This document shows, piece after piece, positions 16,453-24,432 of a stretch of DNA of 36,526 nucleotides. This DNA is from Bradyrhizobium uaiense (GTDB taxonomy: Bacteria > Pseudomonadota > Alphaproteobacteria > Rhizobiales > Xanthobacteraceae), in the NCBI RefSeq assembly GCF_010811875.1, contig NZ_VKHP01000065.1, forward strand, positions 1 to 36,526. Direction: 5' to 3'. The notes under the pieces were generated by a model, which was given only the letters and a program-made list of their open reading frames with translations, searched no databases and had not been told where the DNA came from. A program made the position numbers and the translations under genes. Every line of letters starts with the position of its first letter. Within the stretch, counting starts at the first letter, position 1.

Positions 16453-16920
16453 TTACTCCTCGGTCGCAGCTTCTTCTTCGCGCGGACGGCGCGGGCCACG
16501 GTCGCCACGGAAACCACCACCTTCGCGGTCACCACGGAAACCGCCTTCGCGGTCGCCACGGAAGCCACCGCCACGGTCATCGCGCTCGCGGTCACGGTCG
16601 GCCTTGCGCATCATCGCAGACGGGCCTTCCTCGTGCTCTTCGACGCGCACGGTGAGGTAACGGATGACGTCTTCGTTGATCCGCTCCTGGCGCTCGATCT
16701 CGGTGACGACAGCCGACGGAGCGTCGATGTTCATCAGCACGAAATGCGCCTTGCGGTTCTTGTTCATGCGGTAGGTGAGGGAGCGCACGCCCCAGCTCTC
16801 GGTCTTGGTGACCTTGCCGCCGCCCTGTTCGACGATGCCCGTCATCTGGGCCGTCAGCTCATCCACCTGCTGGGTGCTCGCATCCTGACGCGCGAGAAAA
16901 ACATGCTCGTAAAGAGGCAT
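16453..16920 (-). CDS. rpsF: 30S ribosomal protein S6 with Arg/Gly-rich repeat tail
   Basis: 155 residues from the ATG at 16920, preceded by AGGAAAGGA. The core is normal: MPLYEHVFLARQDASTQQV, then WGVRSLTYRMNKNRKAHFVL and RYLTVRVEEHEEGPSAMMRK. After residue 110 a tail of imperfect repeats (GGGFRGDREGGFRGDREG) rich in Gly, Phe, Arg and Asp ends in an acidic EEEAATEE. E. coli S6 has 131-135 residues with an acidic tail, so the RG-type insert is an addition seen in some alphaproteobacteria. It is the first gene of its operon. A TATAAG promoter sits about 205 bases upstream. Confidence 0.97.
   Translation of the reverse strand: MPLYEHVFLARQDASTQQVDELTAQMTGIVEQGGGKVTKTESWGVRSLTYRMNKNRKAHFVLMNIDAPSAVVTEIERQERINEDVIRYLTVRVEEHEEGPSAMMRKADRDRERDDRGGGFRGDREGGFRGDREGGGFRGDRGPRRPREEEAATEE
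16499..16576. repeat. Tandem repeat encoding the S6 tail
   Basis: Three imperfect direct units of 27, 24 and 27 bases (16499-16525, 16526-16549, 16550-16576) each begin CGGTC and encode the GFRGDRE-type motif. The units differ at a few positions and by one glycine codon, so copy number may vary between strains. Confidence 0.75.
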
Positions 16921-17123
16921 GGTTGTCCTTTCCTGTGTTGGCGCGGTTTCCGGCGACAAGCCCTTCGAGACCTTCGGAAAGGACTCGAGCTGCTCAGAAG
17001 GCGGGAGCACGGGACGACGGGCCGACTGGCCCTGCCACATCAAAATCAACGTGTGAGAAAATCGACGCGTGAGTTTGCTGAGACCGTCCGTTCAGCTCCC
17101 GGCCGGAGCCCACGAATGGCGCG

Positions 17124-17151
17124 CTTATACGGATTTTGGCCGCGAAAGCAA
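17124..17151 (-). promoter_or_regulatory. Candidate promoter of the rpsF operon
   Basis: On the minus strand TTGCTT (17151-17146) and TATAAG (17129-17124) are spaced by 16 bases, a good vegetative promoter match. It lies about 200 bases before rpsF in a 367-base spacer shared with the divergent tetR gene. The leader contains a CCTT-TCCG-AAGG stem around 16970-16983 that could be part of the S6:S18 autoregulatory RNA, but I cannot confirm the fold. Confidence 0.5.
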
Positions 17152-17235
17152 GGGTCCGCGATGGGTCCGCGGCTTGCGGATTTGCGCGAGGTCGTAGCCC
17201 GCGAGGCCGTTCTGCGCAACTTTGCCGGTTCCATC

Positions 17236-17264
17236 TTGATTTCTTTGTTTGTATGTCATACAAA
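17236..17264 (+). promoter_or_regulatory. Promoter and operator of the TetR-desaturase pair
   Basis: TTGATT (17236-17241) and TACAAA (17259-17264) are spaced by 17 bases. The perfect palindrome TTTGTATG-T-CATACAAA (17248-17264) covers the -10 box and part of the spacer. This is the pattern expected when the downstream TetR protein blocks its own promoter. It is AT-rich against a very GC-rich background, which makes it stand out. Confidence 0.7.
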
Positions 17265-17287
17265 TATCTCCGAGAGGATGAAGGATT

Positions 17288-18001
17288 ATGGGTTCGGAGA
17301 CCGCCAGCGGCATGTCTGCGCCCGATCCGAAGCACGCGGTCCGCGCGACGCGGTCGGCGGGGCGCAAGATGCGCTCGCTGCTGCTCGATGCCGCCAGCCG
17401 CCTGTTCAAGGAGCGCGGGCTCTCGGGCACCTCGATCTCCGATATCGCCGCAGCCGCGGACGCCTTCCCGAGCCAGATCACCTATTACTTCCGCACCAAG
17501 GAGGCGCTGTTCGTCGAAGCCGCCAGCCGCGACATGCTTTATCTCGCGCGCGCGACCGAGCAGGCTGCCCTGAAGGCCCACACGCCGCGCGAATACACCC
17601 GTGCCCTGGCCGAGGCCGTGACCGCGACCGACACGGTCGCCTTTTTCGCCGAGGCGCTGACGCTGACGCGGCGCCGGCAGGACCTGGCGCCGCTGGTCGA
17701 ACGCACCATCGAGCGCCTGCACAGCGAAGGCGCGCGCGCCTATGCGGGCCAGGTCGAGCGGCACGGCTGGCGCTCGCTGCGCGCCCCCGAAGAGAGCTCG
17801 CGGCGCTTTTGGGCGATTGCGATCGGCGTGATCGTCGAAGGTTTCGCCATGGGCCGCGCCGCCGAGGAGATGTGCCGCGAATTGCTGCGCGCGCTCGGCG
17901 AGCAGGCAACTGCAACAACGACGCCGGCCAATGATGGAGCGCGCCTGCGCCTGGTCGGCGATCGCGACAATTCATCCTCAACGGACGGGGAGACAGACTG
18001 A
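17288..18001 (+). CDS. TetR family transcriptional regulator (desaturase-linked)
   Basis: 237 residues. The helix-turn-helix lies near residues 30-72: LLLDAASRLFKERGLSGTSI, then ISDIAAAADAFPSQITYYFR. The C-terminal half is helical with a ligand-domain look, and a hydrophilic tail follows. The ATG at 17288 follows an AAGGA site. Its stop shares one base with the desaturase start (TGATG), so the two are co-translated. The palindrome over its promoter suggests autorepression. By analogy with DesT-type regulators it could sense acyl-CoA saturation, but that is inference from the neighbour only. Confidence 0.92.
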   Translation: MGSETASGMSAPDPKHAVRATRSAGRKMRSLLLDAASRLFKERGLSGTSISDIAAAADAFPSQITYYFRTKEALFVEAASRDMLYLARATEQAALKAHTPREYTRALAEAVTATDTVAFFAEALTLTRRRQDLAPLVERTIERLHSEGARAYAGQVERHGWRSLRAPEESSRRFWAIAIGVIVEGFAMGRAAEEMCRELLRALGEQATATTTPANDGARLRLVGDRDNSSSTDGETD

Positions 18002-19026
18002 TGACCGCACTTCGCATGCGAGCCCGCGATTTCCTCACCGAAGATGAACTGGTCGCGGTGCGCGAGCGCACGACCTGGAAGGGCGTCGCGCTGATCGCAC
18101 ATGCCTGGGTGCTGATCCTGGGCGCCATCGCGCTGGTGGCGTGGTGGCCCAATCCGCTGACCTATCTGCTTGCGGTCGCGATCATCGGCTCGCGCCAGCT
18201 CGGACTTGCGATCCTGATGCATGACGGCGCGCATGGCTGTCTCTCGGCGGACGAGAAGACCAATCTCACGCTGAGCCAATGGTTCTGCGCCTATCCGATC
18301 TTCGCCGAAACCCGCGGCTATCGCCGCTATCATTTGCAGCATCACGCCCGGACGCAGCAGGAAGATGATCCGGATCTCGTGCTGTCAGCGCCGTTTCCGA
18401 TCACCAGGATGAGCTATCGCCGGAAATTCTTCCGCGATATCACCGGACAGACCGGCTACCAGCAGCGCAAGGCGCAGCTGCTCAATGCGATCGGACCGAA
18501 GGAGTGGCCGTTGTCGCAGCGTGCCGCCAGCTTCTGGCAGAAGCTCGGGCCGCAATGCGTCACCAATGCGCTGCTGTTCGCGGGCCTTGCCGCCGCCGGC
18601 GTGTGGTGGGCCTATCCGCTGTTGTGGCTGGTCCCGCTGCTGACCTGGATGATGGTGATCACGCGCATCCGCAACATCGCCGAACATGCCGTCGTGCCCG
18701 ACAGCTCCGATCCGTTGCGCAACACCCGCACCACGCGGGCCAATGTCCTCGAGCGGTTGTTCATCGCGCCCTATTACGTGAACTATCACCTCGAGCATCA
18801 TGTGCTGTTCTACGTGCCCTGTTACAACCTGCCGCGCGTCCATCGTATCCTGAGCGGAAGCCGCCACGCCGACCGGATGGAAGTCCAGCCGGGCTACGCC
18901 GCCGTGCTGCGGCTGGCGACCGCCAAGCCCGATCGGGAAGACCGCCCGGGCAAGCTGGTCAACAGCGCGCGCCGGGCAAGGGCCGGCGCCGAGGTTAACG
19001 CCGACCAGAATGCCGGGGGATTTTAG
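18001..19026 (+). CDS. Fatty acid desaturase family protein
   Basis: 341 residues of the membrane di-iron desaturase/hydroxylase superfamily. The three histidine boxes are visible: HDGAHG (about residue 73), HLQHH (about 113) and HLEHH (about 263). Hydrophobic segments lie at about 30-70 and 190-220. The arrangement fits acyl-lipid or acyl-CoA desaturases (PF00487). The exact substrate and double-bond position cannot be told, and a hydroxylase or carotenoid-type activity is possible. The gene is coupled to the tetR gene by overlap. It is followed after 209 bases by fabD, which has its own promoter candidate. Confidence 0.9.
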   Translation: MTALRMRARDFLTEDELVAVRERTTWKGVALIAHAWVLILGAIALVAWWPNPLTYLLAVAIIGSRQLGLAILMHDGAHGCLSADEKTNLTLSQWFCAYPIFAETRGYRRYHLQHHARTQQEDDPDLVLSAPFPITRMSYRRKFFRDITGQTGYQQRKAQLLNAIGPKEWPLSQRAASFWQKLGPQCVTNALLFAGLAAAGVWWAYPLLWLVPLLTWMMVITRIRNIAEHAVVPDSSDPLRNTRTTRANVLERLFIAPYYVNYHLEHHVLFYVPCYNLPRVHRILSGSRHADRMEVQPGYAAVLRLATAKPDREDRPGKLVNSARRARAGAEVNADQNAGGF

Positions 19027-19068
19027 GGCAGGGCCGGCCCGGCATCCCCAGGGTTCCGCGCGCGCGGC

Positions 19069-19097
19069 TTGACATCGCGCCCCCCATCAGTGTCTTA
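19069..19097 (+). promoter_or_regulatory. Candidate promoter of fabD
   Basis: TTGACA (19069-19074) is a perfect -35 box. GTCTTA (19092-19097), 17 bases on, is a weak -10 box. It lies 140 bases before the fabD start. Confidence 0.4.
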
Positions 19098-19235
19098 CGG
19101 CCCGGTCCGAGGCCGGTTGCAAGGCAGGGTCTGGACCCGCTGTGGCGCGTTTCGCGCGACGCGGATACCGTTTTCCCCTGCGGCAAGCGCGCGGCGCTTG
19201 CGCGGAGATCACGCTCAACAAGGTAGGGAGCGCCG

Positions 19236-20189
19236 ATGACGGCAGCATTTACGTTTCCCGGGCAGGGCTCGCAGGCGATTGGCATGGGCAAGGCCCTGGC
19301 CGACGCCTTTCCGGTCGCGAAGGCCGTGTTCGACGAGGTCGATTCCGCGCTGGGCGAGAAGCTGACCGCGATCATCTGGGATGGTCCGGCGGAGACGCTG
19401 CAGCTCACCGAAAATGCCCAGCCGGCCCTGATGGCGGTCTCGATCGCCACCTTGCGCGTGCTTGAGAGCGAAGCCGGCTTTTCGGTCGGCCGCAACGCGG
19501 CCTTCGTCGCCGGGCACTCGCTCGGCGAGTATTCGGCACTGGCCGCTGCCGGCAGCCTGACCGTCAGCGACACCGCGCGGCTGCTGCGCACCCGCGGGCT
19601 TGCGATGCAGAAGGCGGTGCCGGTCGGCGCCGGCGCGATGGCCGCGCTGCTCGGACTCGATTACGAGGCGGCGGTGGCGGTTGCCAACGAGGCGGCGCAG
19701 GGCCAGGTCTGCCAGGCCGCCAACGACAATGGCGGCGGCCAGGTGGTGGTCTCCGGCGACAAGGCCGCCGTCGATCGCGCGGTCGAGATCGCCAAGACCA
19801 AGGGCGCCAAGCGCGCCATGCTGCTGCCGGTGTCGGCGCCGTTCCATTGCAAGCTGATGCAGCCGGCCGCCGATGCGATGGCGCAGGCGCTGGCCGGCGT
19901 CACCATCAAGCCGCCCGCAGCGCCGCTGGTCTCCAACGTCCTGGCGTCGGCCATTACTGATCCGGACGAGATCCGCCGCCGCCTGGTCGAGCAGGTCACC
20001 GGCACCGTTCGCTGGCGCGAGTCGGTTGCCTATATGGCAGGGCAGGGCGTGACGCGGTTCTTCGAGATCGGCGCCGGCAAGGTGCTGAGCGGTCTCGTCA
20101 AGCGCATCGCCGATGGCGCGGTCGGCGTGTCGGTCGGCGGCCCGAACGATATTGCTGCAGCCAAGGATGCGCTGGCAGCTTCGGCGTAA
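19236..20189 (+). CDS. fabD: Malonyl-CoA:ACP transacylase
   Basis: 317 residues. It transfers malonyl from CoA to acyl carrier protein, supplying the extender unit of fatty acid synthesis. The oxyanion motif PGQGSQ is at residues 8-13, the catalytic serine is Ser95 in GHSLGEYSAL, and the catalytic histidine is in SAPFHCKLM near residue 206. QAANDNGGGQVVVSG in the middle is also typical. Length is normal. The start has GGTAGGGAG upstream. fabG follows after 20 bases in the same direction. Confidence 0.98.
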   Translation: MTAAFTFPGQGSQAIGMGKALADAFPVAKAVFDEVDSALGEKLTAIIWDGPAETLQLTENAQPALMAVSIATLRVLESEAGFSVGRNAAFVAGHSLGEYSALAAAGSLTVSDTARLLRTRGLAMQKAVPVGAGAMAALLGLDYEAAVAVANEAAQGQVCQAANDNGGGQVVVSGDKAAVDRAVEIAKTKGAKRAMLLPVSAPFHCKLMQPAADAMAQALAGVTIKPPAAPLVSNVLASAITDPDEIRRRLVEQVTGTVRWRESVAYMAGQGVTRFFEIGAGKVLSGLVKRIADGAVGVSVGGPNDIAAAKDALAASA

Positions 20190-20209
20190 GGAGCCGGAAG
20201 GAGAATTCG

Positions 20210-20947
20210 ATGTTTGATCTGACTGGCAAGACGGCGCTCGTCACCGGGGCAACCGGCGGCATCGGCGGCGCGATCGCGCAGGCGCTGCATGCGCAGGGCG
20301 CGACGGTGGCGATTTCGGGGACGCGGCGCGAGGTGCTGGACGGCTTTGCGGCCAAGCTCGGCGAGCGCGTTCACGTGCTGCCGTGCAATCTCTCCAGCAA
20401 AGATGATGTCGAGGCACTGGTGCCGGCAGCGGAAGCTGCGATGGGACAGGTCGACATCCTGATCGCGAATGCCGGCATCACCCGCGACAATTTGTTCGTG
20501 CAGTTGCGCGACGAGGACTGGGACGACGTCATTGCGGTCAACCTGACCGCAACATTCCGCCTTGCACGCGCGGCGACCAAACTGATGATGCGCAAGCGCT
20601 TCGGCCGCATCATCGCGATCACCTCGATCGTCGGGGTCACCGGCAATCCGGGGCAGGGCAACTACACCGCCTCGAAGGCCGGCATCATCGGCCTGATCAA
20701 GACGCTGGGCGCCGAATACGCCAAGCGCGGCGTGACCGCCAACTGCATCGCGCCGGGCTTCATCAAGACGCCGATGACGGATGCGCTGAACGACAAGCAG
20801 CGCGAAGCCATTCTGGCAAAGGTTCCTGCGGCGCGGCTTGGCACGCCCGAGGATATCGCTGCCGCGGCGGTCTATCTGGCCTCGAACGAGGCGGCCTACG
20901 TCACCGGACAGACGATTCACGTCAACGGCGGGATGGCTATGATTTGA
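20210..20947 (+). CDS. fabG: 3-oxoacyl-ACP reductase
   Basis: 245 residues of the short-chain dehydrogenase fold. It reduces 3-ketoacyl-ACP with NADPH in fatty acid elongation. The cofactor motif TGATGGIGGAIAQAL is at residues 11-25, NAGITRDN near 87 and the catalytic Ser-Tyr-Lys set in ITSIVGVTGNPGQGNYTASK near 135-155. The C-terminus GQTIHVNGGMAMI is typical. AAGGAG precedes the ATG. Its place between fabD and acpP supports the FabG assignment over other short-chain dehydrogenases. Confidence 0.98.
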   Translation: MFDLTGKTALVTGATGGIGGAIAQALHAQGATVAISGTRREVLDGFAAKLGERVHVLPCNLSSKDDVEALVPAAEAAMGQVDILIANAGITRDNLFVQLRDEDWDDVIAVNLTATFRLARAATKLMMRKRFGRIIAITSIVGVTGNPGQGNYTASKAGIIGLIKTLGAEYAKRGVTANCIAPGFIKTPMTDALNDKQREAILAKVPAARLGTPEDIAAAAVYLASNEAAYVTGQTIHVNGGMAMI

Positions 20948-21236
20948 GCTGGTTGCTGGCTCTCGCAATGCGGCGAAAAGCCGTTTTCGGGAGCCGGTTC
21001 AGGCGTGTAGTCAAGGCTTTGGAAGTATGGTAGCTGAACCCCCCATGGATGGGCAAAGAACGCCATTGCAGGATTTTGAAACCCTGTATATTGGCGTGGC
21101 GACGCCTGCCGTTCGCCGGGGCTTTAGTCGGCTACGACCGGGCCGAATCAAGACTATGCGCGACTGAGTAATCGAGACGACCACGATGGCTCGTATCGTC
21201 TTGGGGTCGGGTCCAATGGAACAACGAGGTTGAACG

Positions 21237-21476
21237 ATGAGTGAGATTGGCGAGCGGGTTAAGAAGATTGTGGTCGAGCACCTTGGTGTCGAACCCGAGA
21301 AGGTGATCGATAGCGCGAGCTTCATCGACGACCTCGGCGCCGACAGCCTCGACACGGTCGAGCTCGTGATGGCTTTCGAAGAAGAATTCGGTTGCGAGAT
21401 TCCCGACGACGCGGCGGAGACGATCCTGACCGTCGGCGACGCGACCAAGTTTCTCGAGAAGAACGCGAAGAGCTGA
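21237..21476 (+). CDS. acpP: Acyl carrier protein
   Basis: 79 residues, acidic. Ser37 in LGADSLDTVELVMAFEEEFG carries the 4'-phosphopantetheine arm that holds growing acyl chains. Length and sequence are typical of AcpP. The 289 bases between fabG and acpP have no gene and presumably hold its own strong promoter, which I cannot place exactly. A good terminator follows, so acpP can be made in excess over fabF. Confidence 0.99.
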   Translation: MSEIGERVKKIVVEHLGVEPEKVIDSASFIDDLGADSLDTVELVMAFEEEFGCEIPDDAAETILTVGDATKFLEKNAKS

Positions 21477-21498
21477 CGCCGATCGCGAATTTGATGGG

Positions 21499-21531
21499 GC
21501 CGGACGGACCGCGATCGAGCGGTCCCCCGGC
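21499..21531 (+). terminator. Intrinsic terminator between acpP and fabF
   Basis: GGACCGC (21506-21512) pairs with GCGGTCC (21519-21525) around GATCGA. An outer stem GCCGG (21499-21503) pairs with CCGGC (21527-21531). TTCTTATTATTA follows. It should end most acpP transcripts before fabF, which begins at 21573. Confidence 0.8.
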
Positions 21532-21572
21532 TTCTTATTATTAGCTGCCCATTGCTGGCCGGAGACGTGGAA

Positions 21573-22838
21573 ATGAGACGGGTTGTCGTCACGGGGCTGG
21601 GCATGCTTACACCGCTCGGCTGCGGCGTTGACGCAACTTGGGCGCGTATCCTCGCCGGAGACAGCGGCGGCAAGAAGATCGACACGTTCGAAGTGTCCGA
21701 CCTGCCGAGCCAGGTCGCCTGCTACATTCCGCGAGGCGACGGCTCCAACGGCACCTTCAATCCCGATCAGTGGATGGAGCCGAAAGACCAGCGCAAGGTC
21801 GACGACTTCATCATCTACGCGATGTGCGCGGCCAGGCAGGCGCTGGACGATGCCGACTGGCATCCGAAGTCCGACGAGGACCAGTTCGCCACCGGCACGA
21901 TGATCGGTTCGGGCATCGGCGGCCTCACGGGCATTGCCGAAACCGCGGTGCTCCTCAAGGAGCGCGGACCGCGCAGGGTCTCTCCCTTCTTCATTCCGGG
22001 CCGCCTGATCAATCTAGCGTCCGGCTACGTCTCGATCGAGCACGGCCTGAAGGGTCCGAACCATGCCGTCGTCACGGCGTGCTCGACCGGCGCGCATGCG
22101 GTCGGCGATGCGGCGCGGTTGATCGCACTCGGGGACGCCGAGGTGATGGTTGCGGGCGGCGCCGAATCGCCGATCTCCCGCATCGGCATCGCCGGCTTCT
22201 GTTCCGCGCGTGCGCTGTCCACCGGCTTCAACGACACCCCGACAAAGGCATCGCGCCCCTACGACAAGGATCGCGACGGCTTCGTGATGGGCGAGGGTGC
22301 CGGCGTTCTCGTGCTCGAGGAATACGAGCATGCGAAGCGGCGCGGCGCGAAGATCTACGCCGAGGTCACCGGCTACGGCCTCTCGGGCGATGCCTTCCAC
22401 ATCACCTCGCCGCCGCCGGACGGCAATGGCGGCTTCCGCAGCATGAGCATGGCGTTGAAGCGCGCCGGCCTCGCGGCATCCGATCTCGACTACATCAATG
22501 CGCACGGCACTTCGACGCAGGTCGGCGACGAGATCGAGCTCGGCGCGGTCGAGCGTCTGCTCGGCAATGCAGCTTCGAAGGTTTCGATGTCGTCGACCAA
22601 GTCCGCAACCGGACATCTGCTCGGTGCGGCCGGCGCGATCGAGGCGATCTTCGCGATCCTGGCGATTCGCGATAACGTGGTGCCACCGACCATCAATCTC
22701 GACAATCCGTCGGTGCAAACGGCGATTGATCTCGTGCCGCATACGTCGCGCAAGCGTGACGTGAATGTGGCGCTGTCCAATTCCTTCGGTTTCGGCGGCA
22801 CCAATGCCTCCGTGATCGTGCAGCGCGTGACCAATTAG
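21573..22838 (+). CDS. fabF: 3-oxoacyl-ACP synthase II
   Basis: 421 residues from the ATG at 21573 (MRRVVVTGLGMLTPLG), with GGAGA eight bases upstream. It condenses malonyl-ACP with acyl-ACP in chain elongation. The active-site cysteine is in VTACSTGAHAVGDA near residue 171. The two catalytic histidines are in NAHGTSTQVGDEIE and KSATGHLLGAAGA, and the closing motif is NSFGFGGTNASVI. Length is normal. The frame is open seven codons further upstream, but that start has no ribosome-binding site. It ends at a mosaic repeat and a strong terminator. Confidence 0.98.
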   Translation: MRRVVVTGLGMLTPLGCGVDATWARILAGDSGGKKIDTFEVSDLPSQVACYIPRGDGSNGTFNPDQWMEPKDQRKVDDFIIYAMCAARQALDDADWHPKSDEDQFATGTMIGSGIGGLTGIAETAVLLKERGPRRVSPFFIPGRLINLASGYVSIEHGLKGPNHAVVTACSTGAHAVGDAARLIALGDAEVMVAGGAESPISRIGIAGFCSARALSTGFNDTPTKASRPYDKDRDGFVMGEGAGVLVLEEYEHAKRRGAKIYAEVTGYGLSGDAFHITSPPPDGNGGFRSMSMALKRAGLAASDLDYINAHGTSTQVGDEIELGAVERLLGNAASKVSMSSTKSATGHLLGAAGAIEAIFAILAIRDNVVPPTINLDNPSVQTAIDLVPHTSRKRDVNVALSNSFGFGGTNASVIVQRVTN

Positions 22839-22847
22839 TAGGTCTTG

Positions 22848-22893
22848 AGAGCGTTTTCGAGCGAAGTGAAGAAAACGCGTCAGAACAAGAATC
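22848..22893. repeat. Intergenic mosaic repeat, short form
   Basis: GCGTTTTC (22851-22858) and GAAAACGC (22871-22878) are inverted arms within a segment that matches, from memory, a repeat scattered through Bradyrhizobium intergenic regions (GAGCGTTTTCGAGCGAAGTG then GAAGAAAACGCGTC). The middle part of the longer form is missing here. It sits ten bases after the fabF stop. Confidence 0.55.
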
Positions 22894-22894
22894 C

Positions 22895-22929
22895 AAAGTC
22901 CCGTTCCGACGCGATCGGAACGGGACTTT
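22895..22929 (+). terminator. Strong hairpin terminator after fabF
   Basis: AAAGTCCCGTTCCGA (22895-22909) and TCGGAACGGGACTTT (22915-22929) are perfect 15-base complements around CGCGA. The stem has the A-rich 5' and T-rich 3' ends typical of bidirectional intrinsic terminators. Confidence 0.85.
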
Positions 22930-23047
22930 AGAACTAGTCCACCGTTTTGCCGTATTCCGCGGTGACTCCTAATAGCGGGCGTATGCTATTGGCAGGACAG
23001 GGGTTTGTCCGGCCACGATTCAACCGGCAGGATATTGGTTTGCATCG

Positions 23048-24307
23048 ATGAGTGAGAGGCCGCCCATTTCACCGAGGAGTCCACGTGCCGCGCTGGAGCC
23101 CGAACAGGTTCCGCCGCCGCCCAAGCGCTCGGATCGCGCCCGCAATCCCTTCGTGATCGTCGGCAATGCCATCTTCACGATCCTGATCATCCTGATGCTC
23201 GGCGCCGGAGCGACGTATTACTACGGCAAGCAAGCGCTGGAATCGCCGGGACCGCTGCAGGAAGACAAGATCGTCAACATCCCCGCGCGTGCCGGCAAGC
23301 GTGACATCGCCGACGTGCTGTCGCGCGAGGGCGTGATCAACGTCAATCCGTGGGTCTTCATCGGTGGCGTGTTTGCGCTGAAGGCGAGTTCCGATCTCAA
23401 GCCCGGCGAATACTCGTTCCAGAAGAATGCCAGCCTGCGTGACGTCATTGCCACCATCGTCGACGGCAAGGTGGTGCAGCACGCCATCACGATCCCGGAG
23501 GGCCTGACCTCGGAGCAGATCGTGACGCGGCTCTCCGACAACGACATCTTCACCGGTTCGGTGCGCGAGATTCCGCGCGAAGGCACGCTGCTGCCGGAGA
23601 CCTACAAATTCCCGCGCGGCACCACGCGCGACCAGGTGATCCAGCGCTTGCAGCAGGCGCAGAAGCGCGTGCTCGCCGAAATCTGGGAACGTCGCAACAC
23701 CGACTTGCCGCTGAAATCGCCGGATCAACTGGTGACGCTGGCCTCGATCGTCGAGAAGGAAACCGGCCGCGCCGACGAGCGCAGCCGCGTTGCCGCCGTG
23801 TTCGTCAATCGGCTGCGGCAACGGATGAAGCTGCAGTCCGATCCGACGATCATCTACGGACTGGTGGGCGGCAAGGGAACGCTCGGGCGCCCGATCAAGC
23901 GCAGTGAGATCACGCAGCCGTCGCCCTACAACACCTATGTGATTGACGGCCTGCCGCCCGGACCGATCGCCAATCCCGGCCGCGCCTCGCTGGAGGCGAC
24001 CGCCAATCCGGCGCGCACCCGCGACCTGTTCTTCGTTGCCGACGGGACCGGCGGCCACGCCTTCACGGAAACCTACGATCAGCACGCGAAGAATGTAGCC
24101 AAGCTGCGCGCGTCGGAAAAGCAGATCCAGAACGACACCGTCGAGCCTGCGGACGATCCGGCGCCGGCCGCCGCAGCGCCCGGGGCAGCGGACACCAATC
24201 CCACGGCGGCCACGCCGCCGAAGCCTGGCAATCAAAAGAAGCCGCCGCGCAGCGGTCGGCAGGGCGCAGCCCAGCAGACCACTTCGCCGCCCGTTGTGCA
24301 GCGATAG
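23048..24307 (+). CDS. mltG: Endolytic transglycosylase MltG (YceG-like)
   Basis: 419 residues. It cleaves nascent peptidoglycan strands in the periplasm, near the inner membrane. A Pro/Arg-rich cytoplasmic start is followed by one membrane segment near residues 37-58 (VGNAIFTILIILMLGAG). Next come a LysM-like region and the YceG domain with the active-site region ASIVEKETGRADERSRVAAV near 236-255. SDPTIIYGL and YNTYVIDGLPPGPIANPG follow. The last 60 residues are Ala/Pro/Lys-rich and extend past the conserved domain. It sits behind the fab genes, as is usual in related rhizobia. Confidence 0.96.
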   Translation: MSERPPISPRSPRAALEPEQVPPPPKRSDRARNPFVIVGNAIFTILIILMLGAGATYYYGKQALESPGPLQEDKIVNIPARAGKRDIADVLSREGVINVNPWVFIGGVFALKASSDLKPGEYSFQKNASLRDVIATIVDGKVVQHAITIPEGLTSEQIVTRLSDNDIFTGSVREIPREGTLLPETYKFPRGTTRDQVIQRLQQAQKRVLAEIWERRNTDLPLKSPDQLVTLASIVEKETGRADERSRVAAVFVNRLRQRMKLQSDPTIIYGLVGGKGTLGRPIKRSEITQPSPYNTYVIDGLPPGPIANPGRASLEATANPARTRDLFFVADGTGGHAFTETYDQHAKNVAKLRASEKQIQNDTVEPADDPAPAAAAPGAADTNPTAATPPKPGNQKKPPRSGRQGAAQQTTSPPVVQR

Positions 24308-24432
24308 CTTCACATTCCCGGAGGTGGACGTAATTCCACTTTCATGGAATCCGTTTTAAAGTTGCACCGGCTGCCCACGAGTCTTCAGGCTCCGGGTTAG
24401 TCCCATATCCTTCTGTTGGAGAGTTTCACGCG

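Noticed and set aside
16505..16575. Possible CRISPR-like repeats
   Set aside because: The units are in-frame, contiguous and without spacers. They encode the S6 tail.
16186..17934. A 582-codon plus-strand frame
   Set aside because: It lies opposite rpsR and rpsF and then out of frame with the tetR gene. Its composition is that of a shadow frame.
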